From NCBI GenBank assembly GCA_949284715.1, contig CASDWH010000036.1, positions 1 to 64,000 on the forward strand: a stretch of 64,000 nt of DNA, read 5' to 3'. The notes below the pieces were generated by a model that ran no database searches, was not told the DNA's origin, and worked only from the letters and a program-made list of their open reading frames with translations. The DNA is from an uncultured bacterium (GTDB lineage: Bacteria > Cyanobacteriota > Vampirovibrionia > Gastranaerophilales > Gastranaerophilaceae). Both the position numbers and the translations under genes were made by a program. Below are positions 50,788 to 59,121 of the stretch, in pieces (position 1 is the stretch's first letter; every line of letters starts with the position of its first letter).

Positions 50788-51744
50788 ATGAGCGAAAGAA
50801 AACTCGTAGGAACAAACGAAATGTTCAAAAAAGCACTTGCCGGTAAATACGCAATCGGTGCTTACAATGTTAACAATATGGAAATTCTGCAAGGTATTGC
50901 TGAAGCGGCTGACGAAACTCGTTCGCCAATTATCCTTCAGGTATCCGCAGGCGCAAGAAAGTATGCTAACCAAACTTACTTAATCAAATTAGTTCAAGCA
51001 GCGTTAGAAACAACAACTATACCTATCGCTCTTCACTTAGACCACGGTGCTGATTTTGATATTTGTAAAGCTTGTATCGACGGCGGTTTCTCATCTGTTA
51101 TGATTGACGGAAGCCGTTTCCCGCTTGAAGAAAACATCGCTTTAACAAAACAGGTTGTTGAATATGCTCACCAAAGAGGTGTTTCAGTTGAAGCTGAACT
51201 CGGTAAATTGGCAGGCGTCGAAGATGACGTTAAAGTTGATAAAAAACACGCAACTTACACTGACCCTGAAGAAGCAGCAAGATTCGTTAAAGAAACTGGC
51301 TGTGACTCTTTAGCAATTGCTATCGGTACTTCTCACGGCGCTTACAAATTCAAAGGCGAAGCAAAATTAGACTTTGAAAGACTCGCTGAATGTAAAGCCG
51401 CTATCAATGCTGTAACAGGTTATGATTTCCCGATTGTACTTCACGGTTCATCTTCTGTTCCTAAATACTTAGTGGACAAATGCAACCAATTCGGCGGCAA
51501 CCTTCCGGATGCTCAAGGGGTTCCTGAAGAAATGCTTGCATACGCTGCTAAGAACGGTGTTGCAAAAATCAACATTGATACAGACTTAAGATTAGCAATG
51601 ACTTCTACAATCAGAGAATTCTTTGTAGAACATCCTGAAAAATTCGACCCTCGTGAATATATGGGGCCGGGCAGAACTGCCGTTAAAGAACTTGTTAAAC
51701 ACAAAATGCAAGTATTAGGTACTGCCGGTCATGCTGATGACTAA
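50788..51744 (+). CDS. fba: class II fructose-1,6-bisphosphate aldolase
   Basis: 318 residues. It cleaves fructose bisphosphate to DHAP and GAP in glycolysis, or the reverse in gluconeogenesis. Zinc and substrate motifs: HLDHGADF (83-90), AELGKLAGVEDD, GTSHGAYKF, VLHGSSSVP and KINIDTDLRLA. Length and order match the Fba/TagD group. GAAGGAG precedes the ATG. The transcript starts near a TATAAT at 50700-50705 that follows a GCCC/GGGC hairpin. A strong terminator follows. No adjacent glycolytic genes. Confidence 0.96.
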   Translation: MSERKLVGTNEMFKKALAGKYAIGAYNVNNMEILQGIAEAADETRSPIILQVSAGARKYANQTYLIKLVQAALETTTIPIALHLDHGADFDICKACIDGGFSSVMIDGSRFPLEENIALTKQVVEYAHQRGVSVEAELGKLAGVEDDVKVDKKHATYTDPEEAARFVKETGCDSLAIAIGTSHGAYKFKGEAKLDFERLAECKAAINAVTGYDFPIVLHGSSSVPKYLVDKCNQFGGNLPDAQGVPEEMLAYAAKNGVAKINIDTDLRLAMTSTIREFFVEHPEKFDPREYMGPGRTAVKELVKHKMQVLGTAGHADD

Positions 51745-51769
51745 TCAGTAAAAATCTAATTTCTAAAAA

Positions 51770-51803
51770 AGCGTGGAGAACTGCATATTCTCCGCGCTTT
51801 TTA
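51770..51803. terminator. intrinsic terminator after fba
   Basis: AGCGTGGAGAA (51770-51780) pairs with TTCTCCGCGCT (51788-51798), one T·G pair, 7-nt loop, then TTTTT. It also faces the convergent 221-residue hypothetical gene. Confidence 0.9.
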
Positions 51804-52466
51804 TATATCAGACAAATTCTCTAATTTGATATTGATTATTGTATCCTGCGAAAAATCTACGGCAGCAGAAGCTTTTTGATACTGTTCTATTCGCTCCCTG
51901 CACATTTTTTCAAACCTGTCTGAAACTTCAAATTTATTCTCCGTATTTTCATCCCCTGTCATTTCTAATACTAAATCTGTCAGCTTATCCAGCAGGTCAT
52001 CAAGGTTTTCTGTATTAATAGCTGCTATGTTATTGATTGCAGACGTAAATTCCTTTATCATCTCTGATAATTTTGGATAATCACCGGCTTCATATTTACC
52101 ATCCATTGTTTTTGACATCATTAAACTTATTACTAAATCCAGAAGCTGAGATATTTGTATTAACCTGTCTTTATTTTCGGATGTAAGCCCTGTATCCTCA
52201 GCAGGCGCTTCATATTTTTCTTTTGTTTTTTCTATTATCCTGTCAACAATCTCCTCAGGACTCATTTCCATATTAGGAATATCGGCAGCAGTTAATCCGT
52301 TATACAATAGGCCTGTTTTAATACCATCAGTATTATTTTTACTCTCTTTTTCTGATGAAAATATATTCATTATATTATCAAAAGAAATATTATTCTCGTT
52401 ACCAGTTCCGGTAAAAGCAGGAATCAGCAATTTTACCGCTGAATCTAATCCGATAGCTGTTGTCAT
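51801..52466 (-). CDS. hypothetical acidic helical protein
   Basis: 221 residues from the ATG at 52466; GGAGG is 7-11 nt upstream, so the longer frame to 52583 is not used. Helical and acidic: SPEEIVDRIIEKTKEKYEAP; LIQISQLLDLVISLMMSKT; NTENLDDLLDKLTDLVLEM. No signal peptide, membrane helix or recognised motif. It lies 82 bp downstream of the TonB-C gene on the same strand. Confidence 0.65.
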   Translation of the reverse strand: MTTAIGLDSAVKLLIPAFTGTGNENNISFDNIMNIFSSEKESKNNTDGIKTGLLYNGLTAADIPNMEMSPEEIVDRIIEKTKEKYEAPAEDTGLTSENKDRLIQISQLLDLVISLMMSKTMDGKYEAGDYPKLSEMIKEFTSAINNIAAINTENLDDLLDKLTDLVLEMTGDENTENKFEVSDRFEKMCRERIEQYQKASAAVDFSQDTIINIKLENLSDI

Positions 52467-52548
52467 ACAAGGCCTCCAATATACCAAGTAATATATAAAG
52501 TATATCATCCAGGCTGTATTTTTTATCCTCTGATTAACCGAAATTATA

Positions 52549-53334
52549 TTACTGCAAAATCCTGTGAATAAACTTTTCCTCAAATTTGCGGACAGAAGGG
52601 ATTTTTAACTCATATCTGAAAATAGATTCAAGTGAATCTTGCTCCGCTGACAGGGGAAAAACTAAAAAAGGTTCTGCTGATTTAACAGCATTAAGCGCTA
52701 GATTATCAAAGAACATATTACCGGAAGATGCGGATATTTTTGCATTATTTAATGAACCGTCAGGTAATATTGTATAAGAAATCTCAACTGCAACATCCAG
52801 CGGCGGTTTTATTTTGGGGGCATTTTTTGCTCTCTTTGCTTTTTTAAATTCTTTAGTAAACGATTTTTTTATCCGTTCCTCAATATCCGTTCTATAGTAA
52901 TTAACGACCCAAGCCATGGGGTTATGTTTTATATATTCGGCTCTTGATAGCGAAAGAGTTATCAACTGCCATTTATATTCATCAGAATTATCCGGGTCGA
53001 TAATTTCAAAATTCGCCGCAGATTTTGCCGTTAACGGAGAACAACTTTCACGGTCATATTTAAGATATTCTTCCGGTGAACAAGATTGACTAATCCCAAG
53101 ATGGTAATAAAAACGATTTTCACTATCAGAATAGCTAGTGTATTGCTGCATTGTATAAATCTTATTGTGTTCTGTATCTCTTAGATTAAAAAACACGCCT
53201 TCCGGCCGAACAACATAACTTCCTGATTCAACCTGCAAATTCTTTTTAGCTGTATTATCCCAATGATATTCAAAAGCCTCAGCCGCGGAGGCTGTCAATA
53301 AGATAAAACCCAGAAATATACAAAAATTTTTCAT
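52549..53334 (-). CDS. secreted TonB C-terminal domain protein
   Basis: 261 residues. Signal peptide MKNFCIFLGFILLTASAAEA. The last 90 residues fit a TonB C-terminal fold: VAVEISYTILPDGSLNNAKISASSGNMFFDNLALNAVKSAEPF, then a closing strand FRYELKIP. The expected N-terminal membrane anchor and Pro-rich spacer of true TonB are missing, so it is a free periplasmic TonB-C module rather than an energy transducer. A Cys pair (SCSPEEYLKYDRESCS) may bridge. A 30-bp palindrome lies just upstream. Confidence 0.8.
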   Translation of the reverse strand: MKNFCIFLGFILLTASAAEAFEYHWDNTAKKNLQVESGSYVVRPEGVFFNLRDTEHNKIYTMQQYTSYSDSENRFYYHLGISQSCSPEEYLKYDRESCSPLTAKSAANFEIIDPDNSDEYKWQLITLSLSRAEYIKHNPMAWVVNYYRTDIEERIKKSFTKEFKKAKRAKNAPKIKPPLDVAVEISYTILPDGSLNNAKISASSGNMFFDNLALNAVKSAEPFLVFPLSAEQDSLESIFRYELKIPSVRKFEEKFIHRILQ

Positions 53335-53347
53335 AAAATCCTAAAAA

Positions 53348-53382
53348 TGCAGCTTTACAGTATACTGTAAAGCTGCATAAAA
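53348..53382 (-). terminator. 30-bp perfect palindrome / terminator
   Basis: TGCAGCTTTACAGTA (53348-53362) is followed directly by its exact reverse complement (53363-53377). On the minus strand five T residues follow, so it probably ends the stomatin transcript; in RNA the central four bases form the loop. It could also act as a binding site. Confidence 0.75.
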
Positions 53383-53391
53383 TTTTAACTG

Positions 53392-54366
53392 TTATTGTTT
53401 ACTCAACATTTGTTTAATACCATCTATAGAACTCAAAATACCGGTTGCTTCGTATGGCATGTAAACGACTTTGTTATCTTTACCGGAGGTAATAGACTCT
53501 AAAGATTCAAGATATTTCATTGCAATAAGGTACTTATCAGGCTGACCATTTCCTTGAAGAGCGTCTATAATCTTTCTTATAGCCTCTTTTTCACCTTCTG
53601 CTTCAAGTATTCTTGCCTGAGCAATACCGTCAGCCCGGAGGATTGCAGCCTGCTTTTCACCTTCTGCCATATTAATAGCCGCTTCTTTTTCACCTTCTGC
53701 TTTAAGAATAGCTGCGGTTTTAAGTCCTTCTGCTTCAAGAATTGTAGCACGTCTGTCACGTTCGGCCTTCATTTGTTTTTCCATTGAAGCTTGAATATCC
53801 TTTGGCGGAATAATATCTTGAAGTTCAACTCTATTAACCTTTACACCCCATTTATTTGTTGCATCGTCAAGCACCATACGGAGTTCCTTGTTAATATGAT
53901 CTCTTGAAACGAGTGATTCATCCAAATCCATTTTACCAACCAAGTTTCTCAAACTAGTTTGGGTCAGTTTTTCTATTGCATCAGAAAGGTTAGTTATTTC
54001 ATAAACAGCAGATTTTGGTTCAACTATTTGGAAATAAATCAAAGCATTAATACTGATTGTTACATTATCTTTTGTAATAACATTCTGGCGGGGAAAATCA
54101 TATACTGTTTCCCTTAAATCAATTCTATCAATTTCTTTTACATAAGAATAAGTTGAGCCATCCAACGATTTATGTGTAATTTTCCAGGTAATGCCTCTTG
54201 TATTTTCAATAAAAGGAATAATATAATTAAGCCCCGGAGAGAGCATTCTGTCATATTTCCCTAAACGTTCAACAATAACTGCTTCTGCCTGTTTTACTAT
54301 ATATATACCTTTAACTAAATAAACTACAAGTAAAATAACCAGAGCTAAACTAAAAATTAACCCCAT
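53392..54366 (-). CDS. SPFH/band-7 (stomatin, QmcA-like) protein
   Basis: 324 residues. An N-terminal membrane helix (LVILLVVYLVKGIYIVK) leads into the SPFH domain (AVIVERLGKYDRMLSPGLNYIIPF) and QMKAERDRRATILEAEG, with Ala/Glu repeats EGEKEAAINMAEGEKQAA (about 210-260). Family members form membrane microdomain scaffolds. Its partner NfeD is the next gene upstream, 17 bp away on the same strand, the standard arrangement. Confidence 0.92.
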   Translation of the reverse strand: MGLIFSLALVILLVVYLVKGIYIVKQAEAVIVERLGKYDRMLSPGLNYIIPFIENTRGITWKITHKSLDGSTYSYVKEIDRIDLRETVYDFPRQNVITKDNVTISINALIYFQIVEPKSAVYEITNLSDAIEKLTQTSLRNLVGKMDLDESLVSRDHINKELRMVLDDATNKWGVKVNRVELQDIIPPKDIQASMEKQMKAERDRRATILEAEGLKTAAILKAEGEKEAAINMAEGEKQAAILRADGIAQARILEAEGEKEAIRKIIDALQGNGQPDKYLIAMKYLESLESITSGKDNKVVYMPYEATGILSSIDGIKQMLSKQ

Positions 54367-54382
54367 TAAACTCTCCTTTCAA

Positions 54383-54805
54383 CTAAATATTTTCTACATA
54401 CATAATAAGACTGTCATTTCTAATAATACGAACTTCACATCCTGCGGGAATAACATTGTCATTAATGTTGCGTGCTTCCCAGCGTTCGCCGTATATAGTA
54501 ATCACCCCGGACTCTTTTGTTATATCGGATTCAACTTTTGCAGTTTTACCAATGTATTTTCCTTCTATACCTGTTTGTTTGTCCTTAGACTCTTTTTTCA
54601 TCAGTATAGGCCTTATAAAGATAAGGATAACCGATGATAAAACAACAAAAATAGCAATCAAGCCAGGAATACTGCTATACCAGATTGATATAACAGCCGT
54701 TAAAAAAGCCCCGATAGCAAGATTAAGGAAAAACAATGTCGGAGTAAGAATTTCTAAAATACACAGGGCAACCCCTATAATACCGATAATTTGCCACAAT
54801 TCCAT
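54383..54805 (-). CDS. NfeD-like membrane protein
   Basis: 140 residues. Three hydrophobic helices (IIGIIGVALCILEILTPTLFF; IGAFLTAVISIWYS; IAIFVVLSSVILIFIR) precede an OB-fold soluble domain (IGKTAKVESDITKESGVITIYGERWEARNIN). NfeD proteins pair with SPFH proteins, and the gene is directly upstream of the stomatin-like gene. Short NfeD without the protease domain. Confidence 0.9.
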   Translation of the reverse strand: MELWQIIGIIGVALCILEILTPTLFFLNLAIGAFLTAVISIWYSSIPGLIAIFVVLSSVILIFIRPILMKKESKDKQTGIEGKYIGKTAKVESDITKESGVITIYGERWEARNINDNVIPAGCEVRIIRNDSLIMYVENI

Positions 54806-54815
54806 AAAAATCCGC

Positions 54816-55022
54816 CTATTCTGCGCCGATAAGTTCGTTTATTTCATTAATCATATCATCAGCATTAAACCCGTGAACTCTTGCACCGGCATCGAGATTT
54901 TCAAATCTGGCAGCCGCACATCCGATACAGCCTAAACCGTATTTTTGGAAAATTTCAATACTTTGCGGATATTCATTTACTATATCCAAAATATTCATTT
55001 CTTTTGTAACTTTTCCTGACAT
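54816..55022 (-). CDS. DUF1858-type redox-disulfide protein
   Basis: 68 residues. Fits the DUF1858 pattern: TKEMNILDIVNEYPQSIEIFQKYGLGCIGCAAARFENLDA, then GFNADDMINEINELIG. The CIGC motif (about 33-36) is the conserved Cys pair. Such small proteins often associate with hybrid-cluster or other redox enzymes. GAGG precedes the ATG. It lies 10 bp upstream of nfeD on the same strand, so it is likely in that operon. Confidence 0.85.
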   Translation of the reverse strand: MSGKVTKEMNILDIVNEYPQSIEIFQKYGLGCIGCAAARFENLDAGARVHGFNADDMINEINELIGAE

Positions 55023-55033
55023 AATACCTCCTT

Positions 55034-55061
55034 TTGACTAATCAACAAAAATCATTAATAA
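55034..55061 (+). promoter_or_regulatory. possible promoter of the small ORF
   Basis: TTGACT (55034-55039) and TAATAA (55056-55061), spacer 16 bp, 33 bp before the ATG at 55094 and divergent from the DUF1858 gene. Confidence 0.4.
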
Positions 55062-55093
55062 AAACATTGTAACATATTATAGAGGATTTGTGT

Positions 55094-55258
55094 ATGAACT
55101 TTTTAAGCAAAATTTTTAACACCGAAGAAAAGTATGTAGGACTATGCAGTCTGAAACGTGCAAACAGAAAACCTCTTATGAGAAAACCTGCTTACACGTA
55201 TCCATCATATTTTTCGTATAATAACAATACGAACAAAAATATTTATCTGGCTGTATAA
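55094..55258 (+). CDS. small basic protein, unknown
   Basis: 54 residues, too short for usual ORF cut-offs: MNFLSKIFNTEEKYVGLCSL, then a Lys/Arg/Tyr/Asn-rich tail ending NIYLAV. AGAGGA lies 7 nt before the ATG and a plausible promoter precedes it. The stop abuts the convergent stop of the aldolase gene. Composition is not that of a random frame, but the evidence is modest. Confidence 0.5.
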   Translation: MNFLSKIFNTEEKYVGLCSLKRANRKPLMRKPAYTYPSYFSYNNNTNKNIYLAV

Positions 55259-56239
55259 CTATATCCTGATTATTTTTTCTATTTCGAGTTTATTGAATTT
55301 ATACTTAAAAGACTCCGGAATAGAAGTCAGTATTCTTTTGTACTGCTGCTGTTTTACAGCAGTATTTTCAATATAAAGAGCATAATCCGGATGACAAAGA
55401 CTTTTAGCGGACTGATAGAGGGCATAAGATACTCCCCAGGGAGTTTTTTTGTAAATATCAGCAATTATTTTTCTTCCATTCATGTTTATTTGAAGATATG
55501 ATTTTTGTCCTATTTTTTTTATAATCTCTTCTGTCGAAAGATTTCCGGCCCCACGCCCCATGCCGGATATACAGCAATCCAGAATCAAATCATGGTTTAA
55601 TTTTTGCTTCACAATAGCAAGTGAATTAGTGAGTGATAAATTCAGATTATTATGAGAATGGAAATCAATAAGTATACCTGCCCCTAAGTTTTTATCAAAA
55701 TATTTCACAAGTCTTAATGTATCCTTTTTAGTCATACTGCCTGATGTATCAGTTATACAAACAGCAAACGGTTTAAGGATATTTACCGCCTTTATTAAGT
55801 TATACCTTTCATCCGGAGAATACGTATTGGTAAACATAGGATTGATAAAAACTTTTATCCCGCAATCAACGAGAAGCCCGGCCTCATAAAGAGCCTGTTC
55901 AAGCTGATTTTTTCTAAAGGCCATCCTTATAAACAGGTTCTGTGGAATTTTATCTTTTAAAAAGACTTCAATATCAATTTCACCGGTGTTATACATTAAT
56001 GTAAAATTTTGTTTAGGATAAGCGTCTATATAGCTTATAAGCGGGTTTATTCCTGTACACACCCCGTCAAACAAGCTGCTGCCGCTAATCCCGCATTTTT
56101 TTAAAAAGCCGCATTCTATAAAGTCCATGCCGGCACAGATTAGAGATTTTATTATTTTCTCTATATTTTCAGAACCAAACATCCAGTTATTAACATACCC
56201 GCCGTCACGAAGGGTGCAATCCAGCAAATGTACTTTCAT
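55259..56239 (-). CDS. HMG-CoA lyase-family (4-hydroxy-2-oxovalerate aldolase-like) enzyme
   Basis: 326 residues from the ATG at 56239 (MKVHLLDCTLRDGGYVNNW); the upstream frame lacks a ribosome site. DRE-TIM lyase fold: RDGG, ECGFLKKCG, ITDTSGSMTK, DFHSHNNLNLSL (metal His residues) and SGMGRGAGNLSTE. Catalyses C-C cleavage or condensation of an oxo-acid. The family includes sugar-polymer and aromatic-degradation aldolases; no pathway partner is adjacent, so the substrate is open. Confidence 0.85.
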   Translation of the reverse strand: MKVHLLDCTLRDGGYVNNWMFGSENIEKIIKSLICAGMDFIECGFLKKCGISGSSLFDGVCTGINPLISYIDAYPKQNFTLMYNTGEIDIEVFLKDKIPQNLFIRMAFRKNQLEQALYEAGLLVDCGIKVFINPMFTNTYSPDERYNLIKAVNILKPFAVCITDTSGSMTKKDTLRLVKYFDKNLGAGILIDFHSHNNLNLSLTNSLAIVKQKLNHDLILDCCISGMGRGAGNLSTEEIIKKIGQKSYLQINMNGRKIIADIYKKTPWGVSYALYQSAKSLCHPDYALYIENTAVKQQQYKRILTSIPESFKYKFNKLEIEKIIRI

Positions 56240-56357
56240 ATACCTAATACTATAACTAATAAGGTAATTATTCAATCACTAAAAACCGACGAAACAGTGG
56301 GGTAATAGCATGCCTTATAAAGTATGGTATAATTTGTGTAAGAAGAAGAGGAGTGTA

Positions 56358-57323
56358 ATGAAAATTCTGGGATACATATTTAAACGCATACTTCAAACGA
56401 TTCCGCTACTTATATTTGTATCAATAATAAGTTTTTTCATAATCCGCTTAAGTCCGGTTGACCCGCTGGGAGAACTCCGGCTCAATCCTTCAATCTCGCA
56501 GGAAACACTGGAAAAAGAACAAAGGCGGCTGGGACTTGATAAACCTATATATATTCAGTATTTTTTATGGGCAAAGTCTTTTATAAAGGGGGATTTAGGC
56601 TATACCGCAGCAGGTGAAAAGGTTTCTGTAAAACTAGCGGAAAGGATTCCAAACACCCTGCTTCTGACGCTTGTAGTTATATTTTCGACATGGCTTGCGG
56701 GAATACCGCTCGGACTTTTAGGAGCTGTTAAGCAAAAAACTTATATTGACAGACTGCTAACCCTTTTTACAAGCATGGGAATGGCTATACCATCTTTCTT
56801 CTTTGCAATCCTTCTTCTTACCTTCGCAGTAAAAACGGGCTGGTTTCCGGTCGGCGGATTAACCTCTTATAATTTTGCGGAATTAAGTTTTTGGGATAAG
56901 TTCTTTGATATTGTAAAACACCTTTTTCTTCCCGCTCTTGTATTGTTTACTATTTCCTTATCGGGATTGCAGCGGCAAATGCGTGCAAATACACTTGAAG
57001 TCTTAGACAGCGATTATATCAAATATGCACGCGCAAAAGGAATACCGGAGAGAAAAATTATTTTTAAACATGCCTTGAGAAACGCAATAAATCCAATGAT
57101 AACACTGCTTGGTTTTGAATTTGCAGGTTTATTAAGCGGCGCAGCATTAACAGAATATGTTTTTCAGTATCCCGGTCTTGGCAGGCTAATACTTGAAGCT
57201 GTAATGAAATCTGATATAAATCTTGTAATGGCCTCACTTATGATAGGAGCGTTTATGCTTGTTCTGGGCAATCTTATTGCTGATATTCTGCTTATTATTA
57301 CAGACCCGAGGATACGGGCATGA
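56358..57323 (+). CDS. DppB/OppB-type peptide ABC transporter permease
   Basis: 321 residues from the ATG at 56358 (MKILGYIFKRILQTIPLL); GAGGAG precedes it. About six membrane helices with the long extracellular loop (NPSISQETLEKEQRRLGLDKPIYIQYFLW) and the EAA loop DYIKYARAKGIPERKIIFKHALRNAINPMI. Pairs with the next gene by a 4-bp overlap. The binding protein and ATPase genes are not in the window. Substrate (peptide, nickel or other) unknown. Confidence 0.93.
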   Translation: MKILGYIFKRILQTIPLLIFVSIISFFIIRLSPVDPLGELRLNPSISQETLEKEQRRLGLDKPIYIQYFLWAKSFIKGDLGYTAAGEKVSVKLAERIPNTLLLTLVVIFSTWLAGIPLGLLGAVKQKTYIDRLLTLFTSMGMAIPSFFFAILLLTFAVKTGWFPVGGLTSYNFAELSFWDKFFDIVKHLFLPALVLFTISLSGLQRQMRANTLEVLDSDYIKYARAKGIPERKIIFKHALRNAINPMITLLGFEFAGLLSGAALTEYVFQYPGLGRLILEAVMKSDINLVMASLMIGAFMLVLGNLIADILLIITDPRIRA

Positions 57324-58387
57324 TAAAAGAAATATGGAAAGACAAATTTGCAAGAGCAGCACTTTTAGTCCTTATTACATTGTACGGGCTTATATTTTTT
57401 GCAGATTTTATAGCTCCATACTCAAAAGATTATTCTAACAGAGCATTTGCATATGTACCGCCCTCAAAAATGTACATAATAAATGAAAAAGGCAAGCTTT
57501 CTTTCCCTTATACATACAATTACATAAGGAAATACGACCCCGATTTAATGCAGACCATTTATAAAGAAGACCGGAGCAAAAAATACTTCATAAGACCTCT
57601 AACCCTTGGCGCAGAGTATAAAATACTGGGTTTAATTCCATGCTCGCTTCACCTGTTCGGCACAGAAAGAGGGGGGAATTTATATCTTCTGGGAACGGAT
57701 ATAAACGGCAGAGATGTTTTTTCCAGATTATTTTTTGGCGGACAAATTTCTATGACTGTAGGATTTTTAGCATTATTAATTCTGTTTCCTATCGGACTTA
57801 TTTATGGCGGAATATCAGGATATTTTGGCGGGAAAACAGATATAATCATGATGAGGTTTGCAGAAGCCATTATGGCAATTCCCTCCTTCTATCTGCTGAT
57901 AATCCTTGCTGCAATCCTGCCTACGGGCATGACAAGCGCTATGAGATTCGGGCTAATCGTAGTCATTCTTGCATTAATCGGATGGGCAGGGTTTGCAAGA
58001 GTTGTAAGAGGGATGGTATTATCAATAAAAAATGAAGATTTCGTGCTGGCTGCAAAAACTATCGGCGCAAGCCCGCTCAGAATAATTATAAAACATATAC
58101 TGCCCCAGACTACGAGTTATGTTATTATTGCAATGACTCTTGCCGTTCCGTCATATATTCTATCGGAATCAGGCTTAAGCTTTCTGGGATTAGGAATACA
58201 ACAGCCTGACGCAAGCTGGGGAAATATGCTTAAAGAGGCTCAAGAATTCACAAATCTGCTATACCGTCCCTGGCTTTTAGTACCCGGCGGACTTATTTTT
58301 ATAGCAGTCTTATCATTTAACATTTTAGGTGATACAATAAGAGATATACTTGATCCGAAAGGACGAAAGAGAGAGAACTTAAGATAA
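57320..58387 (+). CDS. DppC/OppC-type peptide ABC transporter permease
   Basis: 355 residues. A first helix is followed by a long extracellular segment (about 40-140), the DppC/OppC layout, then five helices. The EAA loop reads EDFVLAAKTIGASPLRIIIKHILPQT; SESGLSFLGLGIQQPDASWG follows. ATGA-type overlap with the DppB-type gene. The extracellular part is longer than in short DppC proteins, resembling OppC/microcin-C-type permeases. Followed by the MgtC-type gene after 11 bp. Confidence 0.93.
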   Translation: MIKEIWKDKFARAALLVLITLYGLIFFADFIAPYSKDYSNRAFAYVPPSKMYIINEKGKLSFPYTYNYIRKYDPDLMQTIYKEDRSKKYFIRPLTLGAEYKILGLIPCSLHLFGTERGGNLYLLGTDINGRDVFSRLFFGGQISMTVGFLALLILFPIGLIYGGISGYFGGKTDIIMMRFAEAIMAIPSFYLLIILAAILPTGMTSAMRFGLIVVILALIGWAGFARVVRGMVLSIKNEDFVLAAKTIGASPLRIIIKHILPQTTSYVIIAMTLAVPSYILSESGLSFLGLGIQQPDASWGNMLKEAQEFTNLLYRPWLLVPGGLIFIAVLSFNILGDTIRDILDPKGRKRENLR

Positions 58388-58398
58388 GGAAATCAGTT

Positions 58399-59121
58399 AT
58401 GCTGTCTGGACACGGAATAGTTGAAAATGTTTTTGATTACAACATAATTATAAGAGTATTTGCGGCCGTATGCTACGGATTTATACTGGGGCTTGAAAGG
58501 GAGTTAACAAATAAATACGCCGGTCTTAGGACACACATTCTCGTTTGTCTTGGTGCCTGTATATTTACAATAATCTCTATTTACGGATTTCCAACCGTTG
58601 TAACTGATGATTACGCAAACGGTATCAGGGATACCGGACGTGTCGCGGCACAAATAGTATCAGGGATTGGTTTTATCGGCGCAGGCGCTGTACTTAGAAA
58701 CGGGCCTATGATTTTCGGATTAACAACTGCTGCTACTCTGTGGATTGCGGCGGCGATAGGTATGGCTTGCGGTTCGGGAATGCTTACTCTTGGGCTTGCG
58801 GCTACTGTTTTTGCAGTCGCGGTATTAACCCTTATCAGAATTTTTGAAAAAGAATTTCTTCCCTCAGGCACACGTACTATCAGAAGATATAATCTTACTT
58901 TATACTGTAGTTCGGCAGATGAAGCTCCTATAAAAGAATTCCTTGATAAAAAGTTTGAGGTAATTAATTTTGCTGTAAAACAGACTAATTTTCAGGAAAA
59001 TAAAATTAAATTAACCGCAACTCTGGAAATACAAAAGAAAGAACGGTTAACATCTCTTTATGATGATTTAAAACGGTTTAGCAACATTGAATCTGCATCA
59101 ATTCTGGAGGTCAATGATTAA
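58399..59121 (+). CDS. MgtC/SapB-family membrane protein
   Basis: 240 residues. The family core is clear: FILGLERELTNKYAGLRTHILVCLGACIF, VSGIGFIGAGAVLRNG and GLTTAATLWIAAAIGMACG, within four or five helices. A cytoplasmic ACT-like domain follows (NLTLYCSSADEAPIKEFL to the end). MgtC restrains F-ATPase and supports growth in low Mg in some pathogens; SapB-type members are common in free-living bacteria. Overlaps the TPR gene by 8 bp. Confidence 0.92.
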   Translation: MLSGHGIVENVFDYNIIIRVFAAVCYGFILGLERELTNKYAGLRTHILVCLGACIFTIISIYGFPTVVTDDYANGIRDTGRVAAQIVSGIGFIGAGAVLRNGPMIFGLTTAATLWIAAAIGMACGSGMLTLGLAATVFAVAVLTLIRIFEKEFLPSGTRTIRRYNLTLYCSSADEAPIKEFLDKKFEVINFAVKQTNFQENKIKLTATLEIQKKERLTSLYDDLKRFSNIESASILEVND

